From the NCBI GenBank assembly GCA_030425645.1, contig JAUHZK010000005.1, positions 1 through 64,000 of the forward strand: 64,000 nt of DNA, in the 5' to 3' direction. Of this stretch, positions 40,784-50,329 are shown piece by piece. Made by a program: the position numbers and the translations under genes. Numbering within the stretch: position 1 is the first letter of the stretch; every line of letters begins with the position of its first letter. Below the pieces are notes generated by a model. That model worked only from the letters and a program-made list of their open reading frames with translations, searched no databases and was not told the DNA's origin. This DNA comes from Gammaproteobacteria bacterium. GTDB lineage: Bacteria; Pseudomonadota; Gammaproteobacteria; JAPPPA01.

Positions 40784-42622
40784 CTAGGCCATAAGCCGTT
40801 GGTAGAAAGCCAGCTCGGCCTCTAGCGTGGCCACCAAAGTTTCTTGTTTACGAAAACCATGGCTTTCGCCGCTAAATTCATGGTGCTCATAAGTGATGCC
40901 CTTCTCAGCTAAGGCGTCGACCATTTTCTGAGCCTGATTGGGCGGCACAATTTTGTCGTCCAGCCCCTGAAAAAAGATCACCGGGCAGTTTAATTTCTCC
41001 ACCGAAAACAACGGCGAACGTTTGGAATATTCGTCTTTATGCGTTTGATAAGGCCCAATCAACTGATCACCATAACGGGCTTCAAACTTATGCGTATCAT
41101 CCAAAATCGCTTGCAAATCACCAATGCCGTAATAGCTGGCGCCAGCGCTGAAACAATCATGAAAAGTGAGCGCCGCCAACACCGTGAAACCACCAGCACT
41201 AGAGCCAGAAATAAACAAACGCTGCGGGTCTACACGGCCTTGTTTAACTAAGGTTTCTGCACCGGCAACGGCGTCGGCAACGTCCTTAATCCCCCAATGG
41301 CCGTATAGGCTGCGACGATACTGACGCCCATAACCAGTAGAGCCACGATAGTTCACATCCAGCACCGCAAAACCGCGGCTGGTCCAGAACTGATGCTTTA
41401 ACTCTAATGCTGTACTGGTAGCGGCCGAAGGGCCGCCGTGACAGCGCACCATCAGGGGTGGCGAACCCTCTGCAGCGTTAACATCGGGGTTATTCGGGGG
41501 GTAATACAGCGCATAGGCTTGCTCGCCCTCGGTGCTGTCAAAACATAGGCTTTCTGGTGTCGATAGGTAGTCAGCCGCCACCGGCAGCTGGCTCGCGGTT
41601 GCCAAGGTTTGCCACTCACCGCTGTCGAGTTGGATACGTATCACTTGGCAGGGCGTGTCAGCCGCGCCGGCCAACAATAGCGCCTCGCTGCCCTCTACGC
41701 GTAGCTGTTCTAACCACGTAAATGGCAACGGAATATATTCCGCGTGTTGCACGCCCACTTTGGCCAAGCGCCACATGCCACCGCTGCTAAACAGACCCAA
41801 AACGTCTTCGTCGTTGGCCGCCCAGGTGGACATATTGAAGTTCCACAGCGGCAATCCACACTCAGCCTGCTCTTGGCTAAGCTGGCCCTGCCGGTTGTAT
41901 AGATTCCACCAATTATCGTGATCAGCGGTCCATAGCAGTTCGCCACTTGGCGTCCATTCGGCTTGAAAAACACTAGCCCCATCATCCAGCACTCGAGACG
42001 CTAACGGCAAACCACGCGAGTCCAATTCAGCTAATCGCAACTCGGTATTGTCCCAAGGCATATTGGGCTGCTGCCATTGCAACCAGCTCAAATGCCGACC
42101 ATCCGGGCTCACCCGCGGGTAGGCATAAAAGTCTGCGCCCTCGGCTAGGGTAGTTAATTGCCCTTGGGTGACATCAATCGCCACCAGCAAATTTTCAATC
42201 GATTCAGTGGTATGGCGTTCAGCAACCGCAAGCACGCGGGCGCGAGCACCGTCCCAGTGCAAATCGGCAAAGCGCAAGTCGGCTTGATGGTAAATCTTCA
42301 CCGGATCACCGCCCTGCAATGGCACCCGAAAAACGGCTTGGTCTTTGGCGTTAACAAACCAGCAAAAGCCACCTCCCAAACAAAAAGCGCCGCCACCGTA
42401 CTCATGTACCCGGCTGCGCGCATCATAAGGCGCGGGGAACAAGTCTTTCTGAACGCTACCATTGTGGCTGACCACGACCGTCCGCCCTGCTTCCTGCGGG
42501 CGGCATTCTGACCAATAAGCAACGCCGTCAAGCAGAGCCGTTTGGCCATAACGCAGGCTAGCGCTGGCGACTTTCTCGGCGCTTAGCGGCGATTCCCAAA
42601 AACCGTACTGTTGCTTGTTCAT
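40784..42622 (-). CDS. S9 family prolyl-oligopeptidase-like peptidase
   Basis: A 612-residue protein: a beta-propeller-like N-terminal part (repeated W-D-N/D strands, residues 1-350) and a C-terminal alpha/beta hydrolase with RCHGGPSAA, nucleophile in GSSAGGF near 458, Asp in GLDDKIVPP and His in GESHGF. It cleaves oligopeptides, probably cytoplasmic as no signal peptide is seen. The start shares one base with the stop of the NRDE gene (TAATG), so the two are translationally coupled. Confidence 0.88.
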   Translation of the reverse strand: MNKQQYGFWESPLSAEKVASASLRYGQTALLDGVAYWSECRPQEAGRTVVVSHNGSVQKDLFPAPYDARSRVHEYGGGAFCLGGGFCWFVNAKDQAVFRVPLQGGDPVKIYHQADLRFADLHWDGARARVLAVAERHTTESIENLLVAIDVTQGQLTTLAEGADFYAYPRVSPDGRHLSWLQWQQPNMPWDNTELRLAELDSRGLPLASRVLDDGASVFQAEWTPSGELLWTADHDNWWNLYNRQGQLSQEQAECGLPLWNFNMSTWAANDEDVLGLFSSGGMWRLAKVGVQHAEYIPLPFTWLEQLRVEGSEALLLAGAADTPCQVIRIQLDSGEWQTLATASQLPVAADYLSTPESLCFDSTEGEQAYALYYPPNNPDVNAAEGSPPLMVRCHGGPSAATSTALELKHQFWTSRGFAVLDVNYRGSTGYGRQYRRSLYGHWGIKDVADAVAGAETLVKQGRVDPQRLFISGSSAGGFTVLAALTFHDCFSAGASYYGIGDLQAILDDTHKFEARYGDQLIGPYQTHKDEYSKRSPLFSVEKLNCPVIFFQGLDDKIVPPNQAQKMVDALAEKGITYEHHEFSGESHGFRKQETLVATLEAELAFYQRLMA

Positions 42623-43392
42623 TATTGTTCAGTCGCAAATTGCTCTTGCGCAAATCCATCCAGTTCGCCAGATGCTTGAAAGCGGCTCTCGCTAAATTCA
42701 TAACGACCGTCTTCATTCAAGGTAAACACCGTTGTGGCCCGTGTGCCGTAGGCCGGGCTAACGATAAACAGGCTGCTCAATAACTTTTCCCACTCAATCG
42801 GCACACCGGTCTGCGGCAAGGCCTCGTCAGGTGCCTGCCGGCGATCCCCCATCAAACCACGCAAGACATCAAACTCCACATCTTCTGCGGTGACAACGGT
42901 TTCAAAGCGCCGTTTTCCAAGGCGCACCTTGGGCCAGTCCACATCCAACACCGCATTGCTAAGCCCATATAAACCCGCCGGTAGTTGCTGCACTTTCGGC
43001 TCGGGCGCGGTCGCGCTACCAAAGTAGAAAAGCTCTTCGGCGTCACCAAATAAAAGATTAAAACCGTTATAGCGCTGGCTGTTTTGCTCCAAATGCTGAC
43101 AAAAATCAGCGGCTTTTTGCCCTTCCAACCAGGCTTTAACTAAGCCGCCACGACTTTGTGCCTGCGGGTTATCGGCACTTGGGTTACGGAAGTTAGTCAG
43201 CACCGCAAATCGACCACTTTTAGCCACCCCTAACCAACTGCCACCGTCTTTTTCATCACGGCCACCAAACCACACACCACCCTGCTGCCAATGCGCGGCT
43301 GATGTTGGGCGTTGATGAAATTCATCGCGGTTAGAGGCCACTATCAGTGGCAAGTCCTGACGGATTTTCCAAGCCAGAAAGACGGTACACAT
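42622..43392 (-). CDS. NRDE/TANGO2 family protein
   Basis: A 256-residue protein beginning MCTVFLAW and containing the family motif VASNRDEFHQRPT (N-R-D-E) near 20-30, followed by GGRDEKDGGSWLGV. A free N-terminal Cys after Met processing is characteristic of the family. A role in heme handling has been proposed for eukaryotic TANGO2; the bacterial function is unclear. Coupled to the S9 peptidase gene. Confidence 0.85.
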   Translation of the reverse strand: MCTVFLAWKIRQDLPLIVASNRDEFHQRPTSAAHWQQGGVWFGGRDEKDGGSWLGVAKSGRFAVLTNFRNPSADNPQAQSRGGLVKAWLEGQKAADFCQHLEQNSQRYNGFNLLFGDAEELFYFGSATAPEPKVQQLPAGLYGLSNAVLDVDWPKVRLGKRRFETVVTAEDVEFDVLRGLMGDRRQAPDEALPQTGVPIEWEKLLSSLFIVSPAYGTRATTVFTLNEDGRYEFSESRFQASGELDGFAQEQFATEQ

Positions 43393-43482
43393 ATGAAACT
43401 ATCGTTTTAAAATTTGAGTGAACTGAGTTAGGAAGCGCTTTTTGGTATTATGCCGCGCTTTTCTCGGCCACGGCGAACCCCA

Positions 43483-44805
43483 ATGGTGCAACAACAAAAC
43501 CCACAAACATCCTCTGCTCCGCATCTTGTGATAGTGGGCGCTGGTTTCGCAGGGCTCTATGCAGCCAGCAAACTAGGCAATACAGATTACCGCATTACCG
43601 TGGTCGACAAGCGTAATCATCACTTGTTCCAGCCGTTGCTGTACCAAGTAGCTACTGGCACCCTTGATGCCTCAGACATCGCTACGCCAATCCGCTCAGT
43701 ATTGCGTAAAAACAGCAACACCACGGTGTTGCAGTCGACGGCCAGCGATATTGACCCTGAACGCAAAGTCCTTATTCACGAGGGCGGCGAGCTGAGTTAT
43801 GACAAGTTAGTGGTAGCCACCGGCGTTAAACACCAATACTTTGGGAATGACCAGTGGAATGCCGAGGCACCCGGCCTTAAAACCGTTGATCACGCGCTTG
43901 AGATTCGGCGCCGAATTTTGACCGCGCTTGAGAACGCCGAATTGGAAAGCGATGCTGAAAAACGCGCGGCCTTGATGCGCTTTGTGGTTGTCGGCGCCGG
44001 CCCTACCGGCGTGGAACTGGCCGGCACCATCGCTGAACTGTGTCATAAAACCTTGGTTAAAGATTTCCGCAATATCGATCCACGTGATTGCGAGATTTAC
44101 CTAATCGAAGGCGCTGCTCAAGTATTGCCGCCCTACCCCAAAAGCTTGGGCGATGCAGCACAAAAGTCACTCGAAGACTTAGGCGTTACCGTGCTTAAAC
44201 AAGCTATGGTGACGAATATTGAACGCGCCAAGGTTACCCTTAAAGCTAACGACAGCGAACAACAACTAAACGCCGATACCATTCTATGGGCGGCTGGTGT
44301 TAAAGCCTCTAAGTTTGGCCAAGCACTTTCTAAACGCACTGGCGTAGAACTAGACCGTGCGGGCAAAGTGAAAGTGAATGCTGATCTCTCGCTGCCGAAT
44401 CACCCCGATATTTTTGTGGCGGGCGATTTGGCTTGTTTTGAGCATCAGGGCGACGCGCCCCTGCCAGGCGTTGCACCTGTTGCCAAACAACAAGGCAGCT
44501 ACCTCGCTAAGCGCCTCAAGAACGAGCGCCTAGGTAAAACCACAGCGGCATTTAAGTACAACGACCAAGGCAGCATGGCCGTTATTGCCGTTAACCATGC
44601 CGTTGCCAACGTCTATGGCTTCAAATTCAAAGGCCCTATCGCCTGGTTCCTGTGGGCTTTTATTCATATCTTCTATTTGGTAGAAACCGATAAGAAGATT
44701 CTGGTATCGGTGCGCTGGTTATCTAAATACATTCTACGTAAGCGCGGCGTTCGCCTGATCACTGGCGGCCCATTTGCGAGAACGCGCGAAAACATTCAGC
44801 AATAA
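43483..44805 (+). CDS. ndh: Type II NADH dehydrogenase
   Basis: About 440 residues with two dinucleotide folds: FAD-binding VIVGAGFAGLYAASKLG near the start and NADH-binding VVVGAGPTGVELAG near 180, then FAGDLA near 310. The C-terminus has amphipathic/hydrophobic segments (AWFLWAFIHIFYLV) for membrane attachment. It transfers electrons from NADH to quinone without pumping protons. An in-frame ATG at 43450 exists, but a TATTAT box overlaps it, so the ATG at 43483 is preferred. Confidence 0.9.
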   Translation: MVQQQNPQTSSAPHLVIVGAGFAGLYAASKLGNTDYRITVVDKRNHHLFQPLLYQVATGTLDASDIATPIRSVLRKNSNTTVLQSTASDIDPERKVLIHEGGELSYDKLVVATGVKHQYFGNDQWNAEAPGLKTVDHALEIRRRILTALENAELESDAEKRAALMRFVVVGAGPTGVELAGTIAELCHKTLVKDFRNIDPRDCEIYLIEGAAQVLPPYPKSLGDAAQKSLEDLGVTVLKQAMVTNIERAKVTLKANDSEQQLNADTILWAAGVKASKFGQALSKRTGVELDRAGKVKVNADLSLPNHPDIFVAGDLACFEHQGDAPLPGVAPVAKQQGSYLAKRLKNERLGKTTAAFKYNDQGSMAVIAVNHAVANVYGFKFKGPIAWFLWAFIHIFYLVETDKKILVSVRWLSKYILRKRGVRLITGGPFARTRENIQQ

Positions 44806-44942
44806 GGCGCTTATGCGCCGCGGCCACGCTGGGGAACTTTAGCGCCCCCAGCGTGCCTCTCTATGTACTTGCCTAAGCCAGCACTATTACATTTATGTGC
44901 AGCTGGACTACACTTGGTAAGCGGGACACAGAGAGAAAAATT

Positions 44943-46469
44943 ATGCGCTTAATACGCAACAGCCTAATTTTAATGATGGCGCTGGGCATGTCGGCCACAG
45001 CCATCGCGCAATCGGCACCGGGACTGCAGCAGCTCACCACGGCAATTAGCGATAACGACGTTATTTCGCTTGGCGTTTTTCACGACCTAGATAAGCAAAT
45101 CGCCGCTGCCGAAGCCGATCGTCGCGCGGCCATGCTTATCGCCGTTAACCGCAGCGTGGACTTTGATTTAGCCGATGGTAGTTGGCAGCCGCTTAACAAC
45201 GGCAAGCAGCTTTGGCGCTTGGTGTTGGAGTCACCTGATGCGGCTTCTATTAGCCTGCAGTTTTCCGATTTTGCTTTGGCAGAAGACGCCCAGCTATGGC
45301 TGTATTCGCCGGATGGCGACAGCCAGCAAGGCCCTTATGGCGCTGAACAAGCCAACGCCTTAGGCGAATTTTGGAGCCCAATCGTACAAGGCGACACCGT
45401 TGTGCTGGAGTTAGAAACGTCCCAGCCACAGGCTAATAATCTCGTTATTTCAACCTTGGGCCACGGCACTAAAACCTGGTGGCGAGAAGACGGCAGCATC
45501 AGCACCAAAGCGGCTGGTAGCTGCCATATCAATGTTGCTTGTTCGGCCGGCAACGGACACAGCACCAAAATTCGCGCCACAGCGCGTATCACTTACAACA
45601 CGCTGGCAGGTGGTTTTGTCTGTTCTGGCACCTTGCTAAACAACACGGCCCAAGATCGCCGCGCGTTCTTCCTCACCGCTAACCACTGTATTAGCAATGG
45701 GCTTGAAGCGCTGAGCGCGACCACCTATTGGCAGTATCAATCCAATGACTGCAATAGCAATGTTCCGGCGAATACCAATCAAACCGTTTCCGGTGCCACG
45801 CTACGGGCAACATGGGCAACCAATGACTTCACTTTGTTAGAGCTGAACGGATTGCCGCCTGAACGTTTTAACCCCTATTGGAGCGGCTGGGACTTGTCTA
45901 CTAGTAACTTTGGTAGCGGCGTTACCGTGCACCATCCGGCGGGCGACGTTAAGAAAATCAGTATTGATACCGACCCACTCAGCATCCGCCCCGGTTCATC
46001 GAACCCGCTGGATGCCACCAACGCTGCTGGTCGTTATGTACATGTCGAGAGATGGGAAGTGGGTACCACCGAAGGCGGCTCCTCGGGCTCCGGTATTTGG
46101 AACACATCTAACCACCTAGTCGGCCAGTTATCGGCGGGTAGTGCCGACTGTAATTCACCTGACGGCCAGGACTTCTACGGCTGGATTGGACAAGCTTGGG
46201 CAGGCGGCGGTAATGCCCGCTCTCGACTGCAAGACTGGCTAGCACCCGGCAACCCTAACGTCGTCCGGCTAGCGGGCTGTGACCACTACAACGAAAACTG
46301 TGGCGACAGCGGCGACACCGGCACCCCGCCTGCAGCCGATGACCCAGCCCCAAGCACACCCGAAAACAGCGGTGGCGGTGGTGGCGGCGGTTCTAGCCTT
46401 GGGCTAATCCTGCTGACGCTGATGTTGCTTCGCAAACGCGTTGCTCTAGCGCTAACAGCTCGGATTTAA
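44943..46469 (+). CDS. Secreted trypsin-like serine protease with GlyGly-CTERM-like tail
   Basis: About 508 residues. A signal peptide (LILMMALGMSATAIAQ) precedes a pro-region, then a lysyl-endopeptidase-like domain with His in FFLTANHCI, Asp in TNDFTLLEL and Ser in TEGGSSGSGIW. Several Cys pairs suggest disulfides. The tail is a Thr/Pro/Asp linker, a Gly run, one hydrophobic helix (SLGLILLTLMLL) and basic residues, the layout of GlyGly-CTERM sorting signals cut by rhombosortase. The start at 44943 has GAGAGA upstream. Its last 77 bases overlap the opposing ogt gene. Confidence 0.85.
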   Translation: MRLIRNSLILMMALGMSATAIAQSAPGLQQLTTAISDNDVISLGVFHDLDKQIAAAEADRRAAMLIAVNRSVDFDLADGSWQPLNNGKQLWRLVLESPDAASISLQFSDFALAEDAQLWLYSPDGDSQQGPYGAEQANALGEFWSPIVQGDTVVLELETSQPQANNLVISTLGHGTKTWWREDGSISTKAAGSCHINVACSAGNGHSTKIRATARITYNTLAGGFVCSGTLLNNTAQDRRAFFLTANHCISNGLEALSATTYWQYQSNDCNSNVPANTNQTVSGATLRATWATNDFTLLELNGLPPERFNPYWSGWDLSTSNFGSGVTVHHPAGDVKKISIDTDPLSIRPGSSNPLDATNAAGRYVHVERWEVGTTEGGSSGSGIWNTSNHLVGQLSAGSADCNSPDGQDFYGWIGQAWAGGGNARSRLQDWLAPGNPNVVRLAGCDHYNENCGDSGDTGTPPAADDPAPSTPENSGGGGGGGSSLGLILLTLMLLRKRVALALTARI

Positions 46470-46911
46470 TCGACTCACCACCGAAATAACCTGTTAACTT
46501 GCCATTGGCGCCAATCACCCGATGGCAAGGCACAATAATCGGTACCGGGTTACGACCATTGGCCGCGCCTAACGCGCGCACCGCCTTAGGCCGGCCAATC
46601 TGCTGTGCCAACTCGCCGTAGCTACAATGCGTGCCGTATGCAACCGTTTGTAGCGCCGCCCATACTGCCTCTTGGAAATCAGTACCCTGCAGGTCTAGCG
46701 CCAGATCGAAATGGCGACGCTCGCCAGCAAAATACTCTGCCAGTTGGATCTTGGCAGCATCAGCGACGCTGTCATCACGCTGCCAGTCGGCAGGAAATGG
46801 CCGCAGCTCAAGCTGGCTAGGCAAGGCCAAACGACGAATACCCTTGGCACTAACAGCAACTGCGATTTGCCCTAACGGACTTGGCATAAGTGCGTATTTA
46901 ATTTCCGACAT
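46393..46911 (-). CDS. ogt: Methylated-DNA-[protein]-cysteine S-methyltransferase
   Basis: About 172 residues with the suicide-enzyme active site VPIIVPCHRVIG (acceptor Cys in PCHR), preceded by FQEAVWAALQTVAYG and the DNA-binding helix ALGAANGRNP. It removes methyl groups from O6-methylguanine. The ATG at 46911 is used; frames extending to 47031 read back into the alkA gene without similarity. It overlaps the Ada-AlkA gene by 14 bases, so the two repair functions are one operon. Confidence 0.93.
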   Translation of the reverse strand: MSEIKYALMPSPLGQIAVAVSAKGIRRLALPSQLELRPFPADWQRDDSVADAAKIQLAEYFAGERRHFDLALDLQGTDFQEAVWAALQTVAYGTHCSYGELAQQIGRPKAVRALGAANGRNPVPIIVPCHRVIGANGKLTGYFGGESIKSELLALEQRVCEATSASAGLAQG

Positions 46912-48406
46912 CTTTTTTCTCCAACACTTCAGCCGTGTAGTGACGCCATAACAGCAGTGCGGCGTAGGCACGCCAAGGCTGCCATGGCTCCGACAAAGCC
47001 AGTAATTCCTTTTCAGTAAATTCTTTACCAATGACCAAACCGCGCCGCAGAATCAAATCCCCGGCCGGGAACGCGTTGGGATCTAACAAGCCACGCATGG
47101 CCATATAAGCAACCGTCCAAGGGCCAATACCCTTAATGGATAGCAAACGTTGCCGCTGTTGCTCTGGGTCAGCCGTTTCAAAATCTAGCTCGCCCGAATG
47201 AAACCCCGCTGCTAAGGCCTTGATGGTCTGGATGCGACGGCTGGTAATACCCAGCCCGTCTAAATTTGCATCTAACAAATCCTGCGGCTCAGGGAAACTA
47301 TGGCTGAGTCCGGGGCGTTGTAGCTCCGTTGGCAAAGCCACGCCAAAGCGCTCAACAAAACGGGTAACTAAGGTGATGGCAGCCTTAACGGAAATTTGTT
47401 GGCCCAACACCGCCCTCACGGCCACCTCAAACGGTGACCACACACCGGGCACCCTTGTCCCTGGCCAGCGCTGCCAAAGCGGATACATATCCGCCGCCTG
47501 CTGCTGCCAAGCTAAGCCAATCGCCTCAGGGTTTGCATCTAAATCAAACAAACGCCGAAGCCGCGGCACTAACTGCGCCAGATAAGGCAACAGGCTTTCG
47601 GATACAGCTACGTTTAACTCTTTTTCATTACGCTGTGAAACCGATAAATGCCCAAACACCCATTCGCCGGACGGATCACGCAAACGCACAACACGTTCAT
47701 AGTGACTGTCTGTCACCCGCTCTACCGTTGGCAGCGAGCGCGCCTTTAGAAAATTAAGCAAATGCGGCCAATCCAGCGGCGGCCTAAACTGAAGCCGCAG
47801 CGTCAAGACATCATTGGGCAGCGACGCCTGTGCCGAGCGCCGACGAAATAAACTAGGTGAAATACCCCAGCGCGCTTTTACTGCCGCATTAAAACGCCGC
47901 ACGCTCCCGAAGCCCGAAGCCAAGGCGACTTCGGTTATCGGCAAGCCGCTGTCCTGCAATAATTGCTTAGCCAAATGCAGACGCCTGACCTGCGCAACCT
48001 CATTGAGACCAACGCCCCAGCGCTGTTGATAAAGGCGGCGTAAGTGCCGTTCCGAATATCCCATTTTCGACGCCAGTGTCGCCAAGCCCAGTCGATCCAA
48101 AAAGCCTTCGTCAACCAAGCGGCTAAGGCGATCTGTGACCGCGTCACTGCTGTGCCAGTAGCGCTCAGCAGGCGCCAACTCGGGGCGACAACGTAAGCAG
48201 GGGCGGTAACCCGACGTGCTAGCCGCAGCCGCTGACGCATAAAAGGTCACGCCTTTACTCGCCGGCGTTCTTGCTGGGCAAATTGGCCGACAATAGATAC
48301 CGGTACTATGAACAGCGGTAAAGAACTGCCCATCAAAGCGGGCGTCTCGCGCCTTCAGTGCTCGATAGCAACTGTCGTGATCTAGCTCGGTAGTCGTGTT
48401 TTCCAT
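46898..48406 (-). CDS. Ada/AlkA fusion: alkylation-responsive regulator and 3-methyladenine glycosylase
   Basis: A 502-residue multidomain protein. Residues 1-85 form an Ada-type zinc domain with four Cys (IYCRPIC, PCLRC), which in Ada accepts methyl groups from phosphotriesters. Residues 90-195 form an AraC-type helix-turn-helix pair (LATLASKMGYSERHLRRL, ITEVALASGFGSVRRFNAA). The C-terminal 300 residues are AlkA-like, with the hairpin LLSIKGIGPWTVAYMAMRG and catalytic Asp in FPAGDL. It probably senses methylation damage, activates its operon with ogt, and excises alkylated bases. Confidence 0.92.
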   Translation of the reverse strand: MENTTTELDHDSCYRALKARDARFDGQFFTAVHSTGIYCRPICPARTPASKGVTFYASAAAASTSGYRPCLRCRPELAPAERYWHSSDAVTDRLSRLVDEGFLDRLGLATLASKMGYSERHLRRLYQQRWGVGLNEVAQVRRLHLAKQLLQDSGLPITEVALASGFGSVRRFNAAVKARWGISPSLFRRRSAQASLPNDVLTLRLQFRPPLDWPHLLNFLKARSLPTVERVTDSHYERVVRLRDPSGEWVFGHLSVSQRNEKELNVAVSESLLPYLAQLVPRLRRLFDLDANPEAIGLAWQQQAADMYPLWQRWPGTRVPGVWSPFEVAVRAVLGQQISVKAAITLVTRFVERFGVALPTELQRPGLSHSFPEPQDLLDANLDGLGITSRRIQTIKALAAGFHSGELDFETADPEQQRQRLLSIKGIGPWTVAYMAMRGLLDPNAFPAGDLILRRGLVIGKEFTEKELLALSEPWQPWRAYAALLLWRHYTAEVLEKKDVGN

Positions 48407-48486
48407 AGCCGCATCATAGCCGCTAATAGAAACAAAACTAGCCGTTTTCGGACATCAACATTAGGGCCACTCTGGCAGCGCTAGAC

Positions 48487-50310
48487 CTATTCTGCTTGAG
48501 CCTGCCGCCGCAGCAACCACAACACCGCTACCGCCACCAACAAACCCAAAGAAGCCAATGGGGCGACGCCTAAGGCAAACGGGTTATTGCCAAACAAGCC
48601 CAACGGCACCGCCAAACCGATACCCATTAAGGCCTCACCGGTAATTAGCCCCGCCGCTAGCAACAAGCCACCATCAGCCTTTCGGGACTGGGAAGCCTTG
48701 GCAGCCACCGAACCAATAGTGCCATGCACTGACCACGCCACTACCCCACCAAAGGCCAGCGGCACAGCCATTTCTAGGGGCAAATAAATACCCACAGCAA
48801 CCGCCAAAACGGGTGCTCGCCACTCTGAACCTCGGCGCTGCAAATACAGGTCAAAGGCAATAATGGCAGCGCCCAAGACGGCACCAATAGCCACCATCGG
48901 CCACGGCAGACCACCCTCAATCACGCCTTTGGCAACCGACGCCATTAATACCGCCTGCGGCGCTGGCAGCTCACCACCAGCGCCAAACCCATAGGCCTGA
49001 TACAACAACTGCAGTACCGGCGCCATCACTAAGGCCGCCGCCAACACACCCAGTATTTGCGCAATTTGTTGCCGCGAAGGCGTGGCTCCTAGCAAAGCCC
49101 CCGCTTTTAAGTCTTGCAAGGTATCGCCAGCAATGGCCGCTGCACAGCAGACCACCGCGCCCACCATCAACGCTGCTGGCGCACCGACTGAGAGGCCTGA
49201 GGCCTGCATTAGTAGCACCAGTAACGACGCCAGCAGAATGGTGCCAATGGTCATGCCAGAAACCGGGTTATGCGAGGAGCCAACAACACCGGCCATGTAG
49301 CCCGCTACCGCCGCGAATAGAAACGCTGCCAGCAACATGAGCAAGGCCAGCGGCACACCCGCCGCTATTGAGCCAACACTACCGCTGTAAATAGCAGAGA
49401 TCGCAACACTAACAAGACCGAGCAAACCTAACAGTAGCGGCCGCGGTAAATCATCAGCATGGGTGTCGGCCAATGATGCCAAAGCATCCTTTATACGGCC
49501 GGCCAAGCTCAACAAAGTCCATAAGCCGCCAACCGCCATGGCGCCGACACCTAAGAAACGAATTTGACTGTTCCAGATGGTCCAGGCGGCTTTTGCCGGA
49601 TCCCCCTCAGGGCTACCCATTAATACCCCATACAACGGGATCGCCAACCACCAGCTGATCACTCCACCAGCCAGTACCAAAAGGCTGATATTGAGACCAA
49701 CGATATAACCCACACCCAATAAGGCTGGCGACACATTGCCGCCGACATAAACCACGCTCTGACCAAAGCGCGAGGCAGTTTCAATAATCACCGTCCAGAG
49801 GCCAAGCCCGGTCTGCGCGAATTTAATAAGCGCTCCCACCACAGCGCCTAGTAATAGGGTTTTCACACCTTGGTTATCAGCGCTGTCATGCCCTGCTTCC
49901 AGCACCGTAGCGGTCGCCGTGCCTTCTGGAAACGGTAGCGGACTGTCCAACACCAAGACTCGACGTAGCGGGATCACAAACAGTACGCCCAGCAAACCAC
50001 CGGCAGCCGTTAAGGCCAAGGTCCAACCGTAGTCGAACCCTTGCCATGCCCCCAATAACACCAACGCTGGCAAAGTAAATATCGCGCCCGCAGCCAAGGC
50101 TTCACCGGCCGATGCAGCGGTTTGCACAATGTTATTTTCGCGTGGGTTGCTGTTGCCCAATAGCCTAAGCAAGGCCATGGACAGCACCGCTGCGGGTATC
50201 GACGCCGATACGGTTAGTCCTACCATTAATCCTAAGTAGGCGTTTGCAGCGCCCAAAACAGCAGCCAGTGCAAGGCCAAGAAGAACCGCTCTCAGCGTTA
50301 GTTGTTTCAT
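48487..50310 (-). CDS. OPT-family oligopeptide transporter
   Basis: A 607-residue integral membrane protein with about 14-16 hydrophobic segments. The first part carries the OPT signature (AVLGAANAYLGLMVGLTVS) and a conserved NPRENNIVQTAASAGE motif; SSHNPVSGMTIGT follows further on. Members import peptides or metal-chelates. The substrate is not deducible. It follows the GMC oxidoreductase by 19 bases, probably in the same transcript. Confidence 0.88.
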   Translation of the reverse strand: MKQLTLRAVLLGLALAAVLGAANAYLGLMVGLTVSASIPAAVLSMALLRLLGNSNPRENNIVQTAASAGEALAAGAIFTLPALVLLGAWQGFDYGWTLALTAAGGLLGVLFVIPLRRVLVLDSPLPFPEGTATATVLEAGHDSADNQGVKTLLLGAVVGALIKFAQTGLGLWTVIIETASRFGQSVVYVGGNVSPALLGVGYIVGLNISLLVLAGGVISWWLAIPLYGVLMGSPEGDPAKAAWTIWNSQIRFLGVGAMAVGGLWTLLSLAGRIKDALASLADTHADDLPRPLLLGLLGLVSVAISAIYSGSVGSIAAGVPLALLMLLAAFLFAAVAGYMAGVVGSSHNPVSGMTIGTILLASLLVLLMQASGLSVGAPAALMVGAVVCCAAAIAGDTLQDLKAGALLGATPSRQQIAQILGVLAAALVMAPVLQLLYQAYGFGAGGELPAPQAVLMASVAKGVIEGGLPWPMVAIGAVLGAAIIAFDLYLQRRGSEWRAPVLAVAVGIYLPLEMAVPLAFGGVVAWSVHGTIGSVAAKASQSRKADGGLLLAAGLITGEALMGIGLAVPLGLFGNNPFALGVAPLASLGLLVAVAVLWLLRRQAQAE

Positions 50311-50329
50311 TAATTAAACCTAGATAGCT

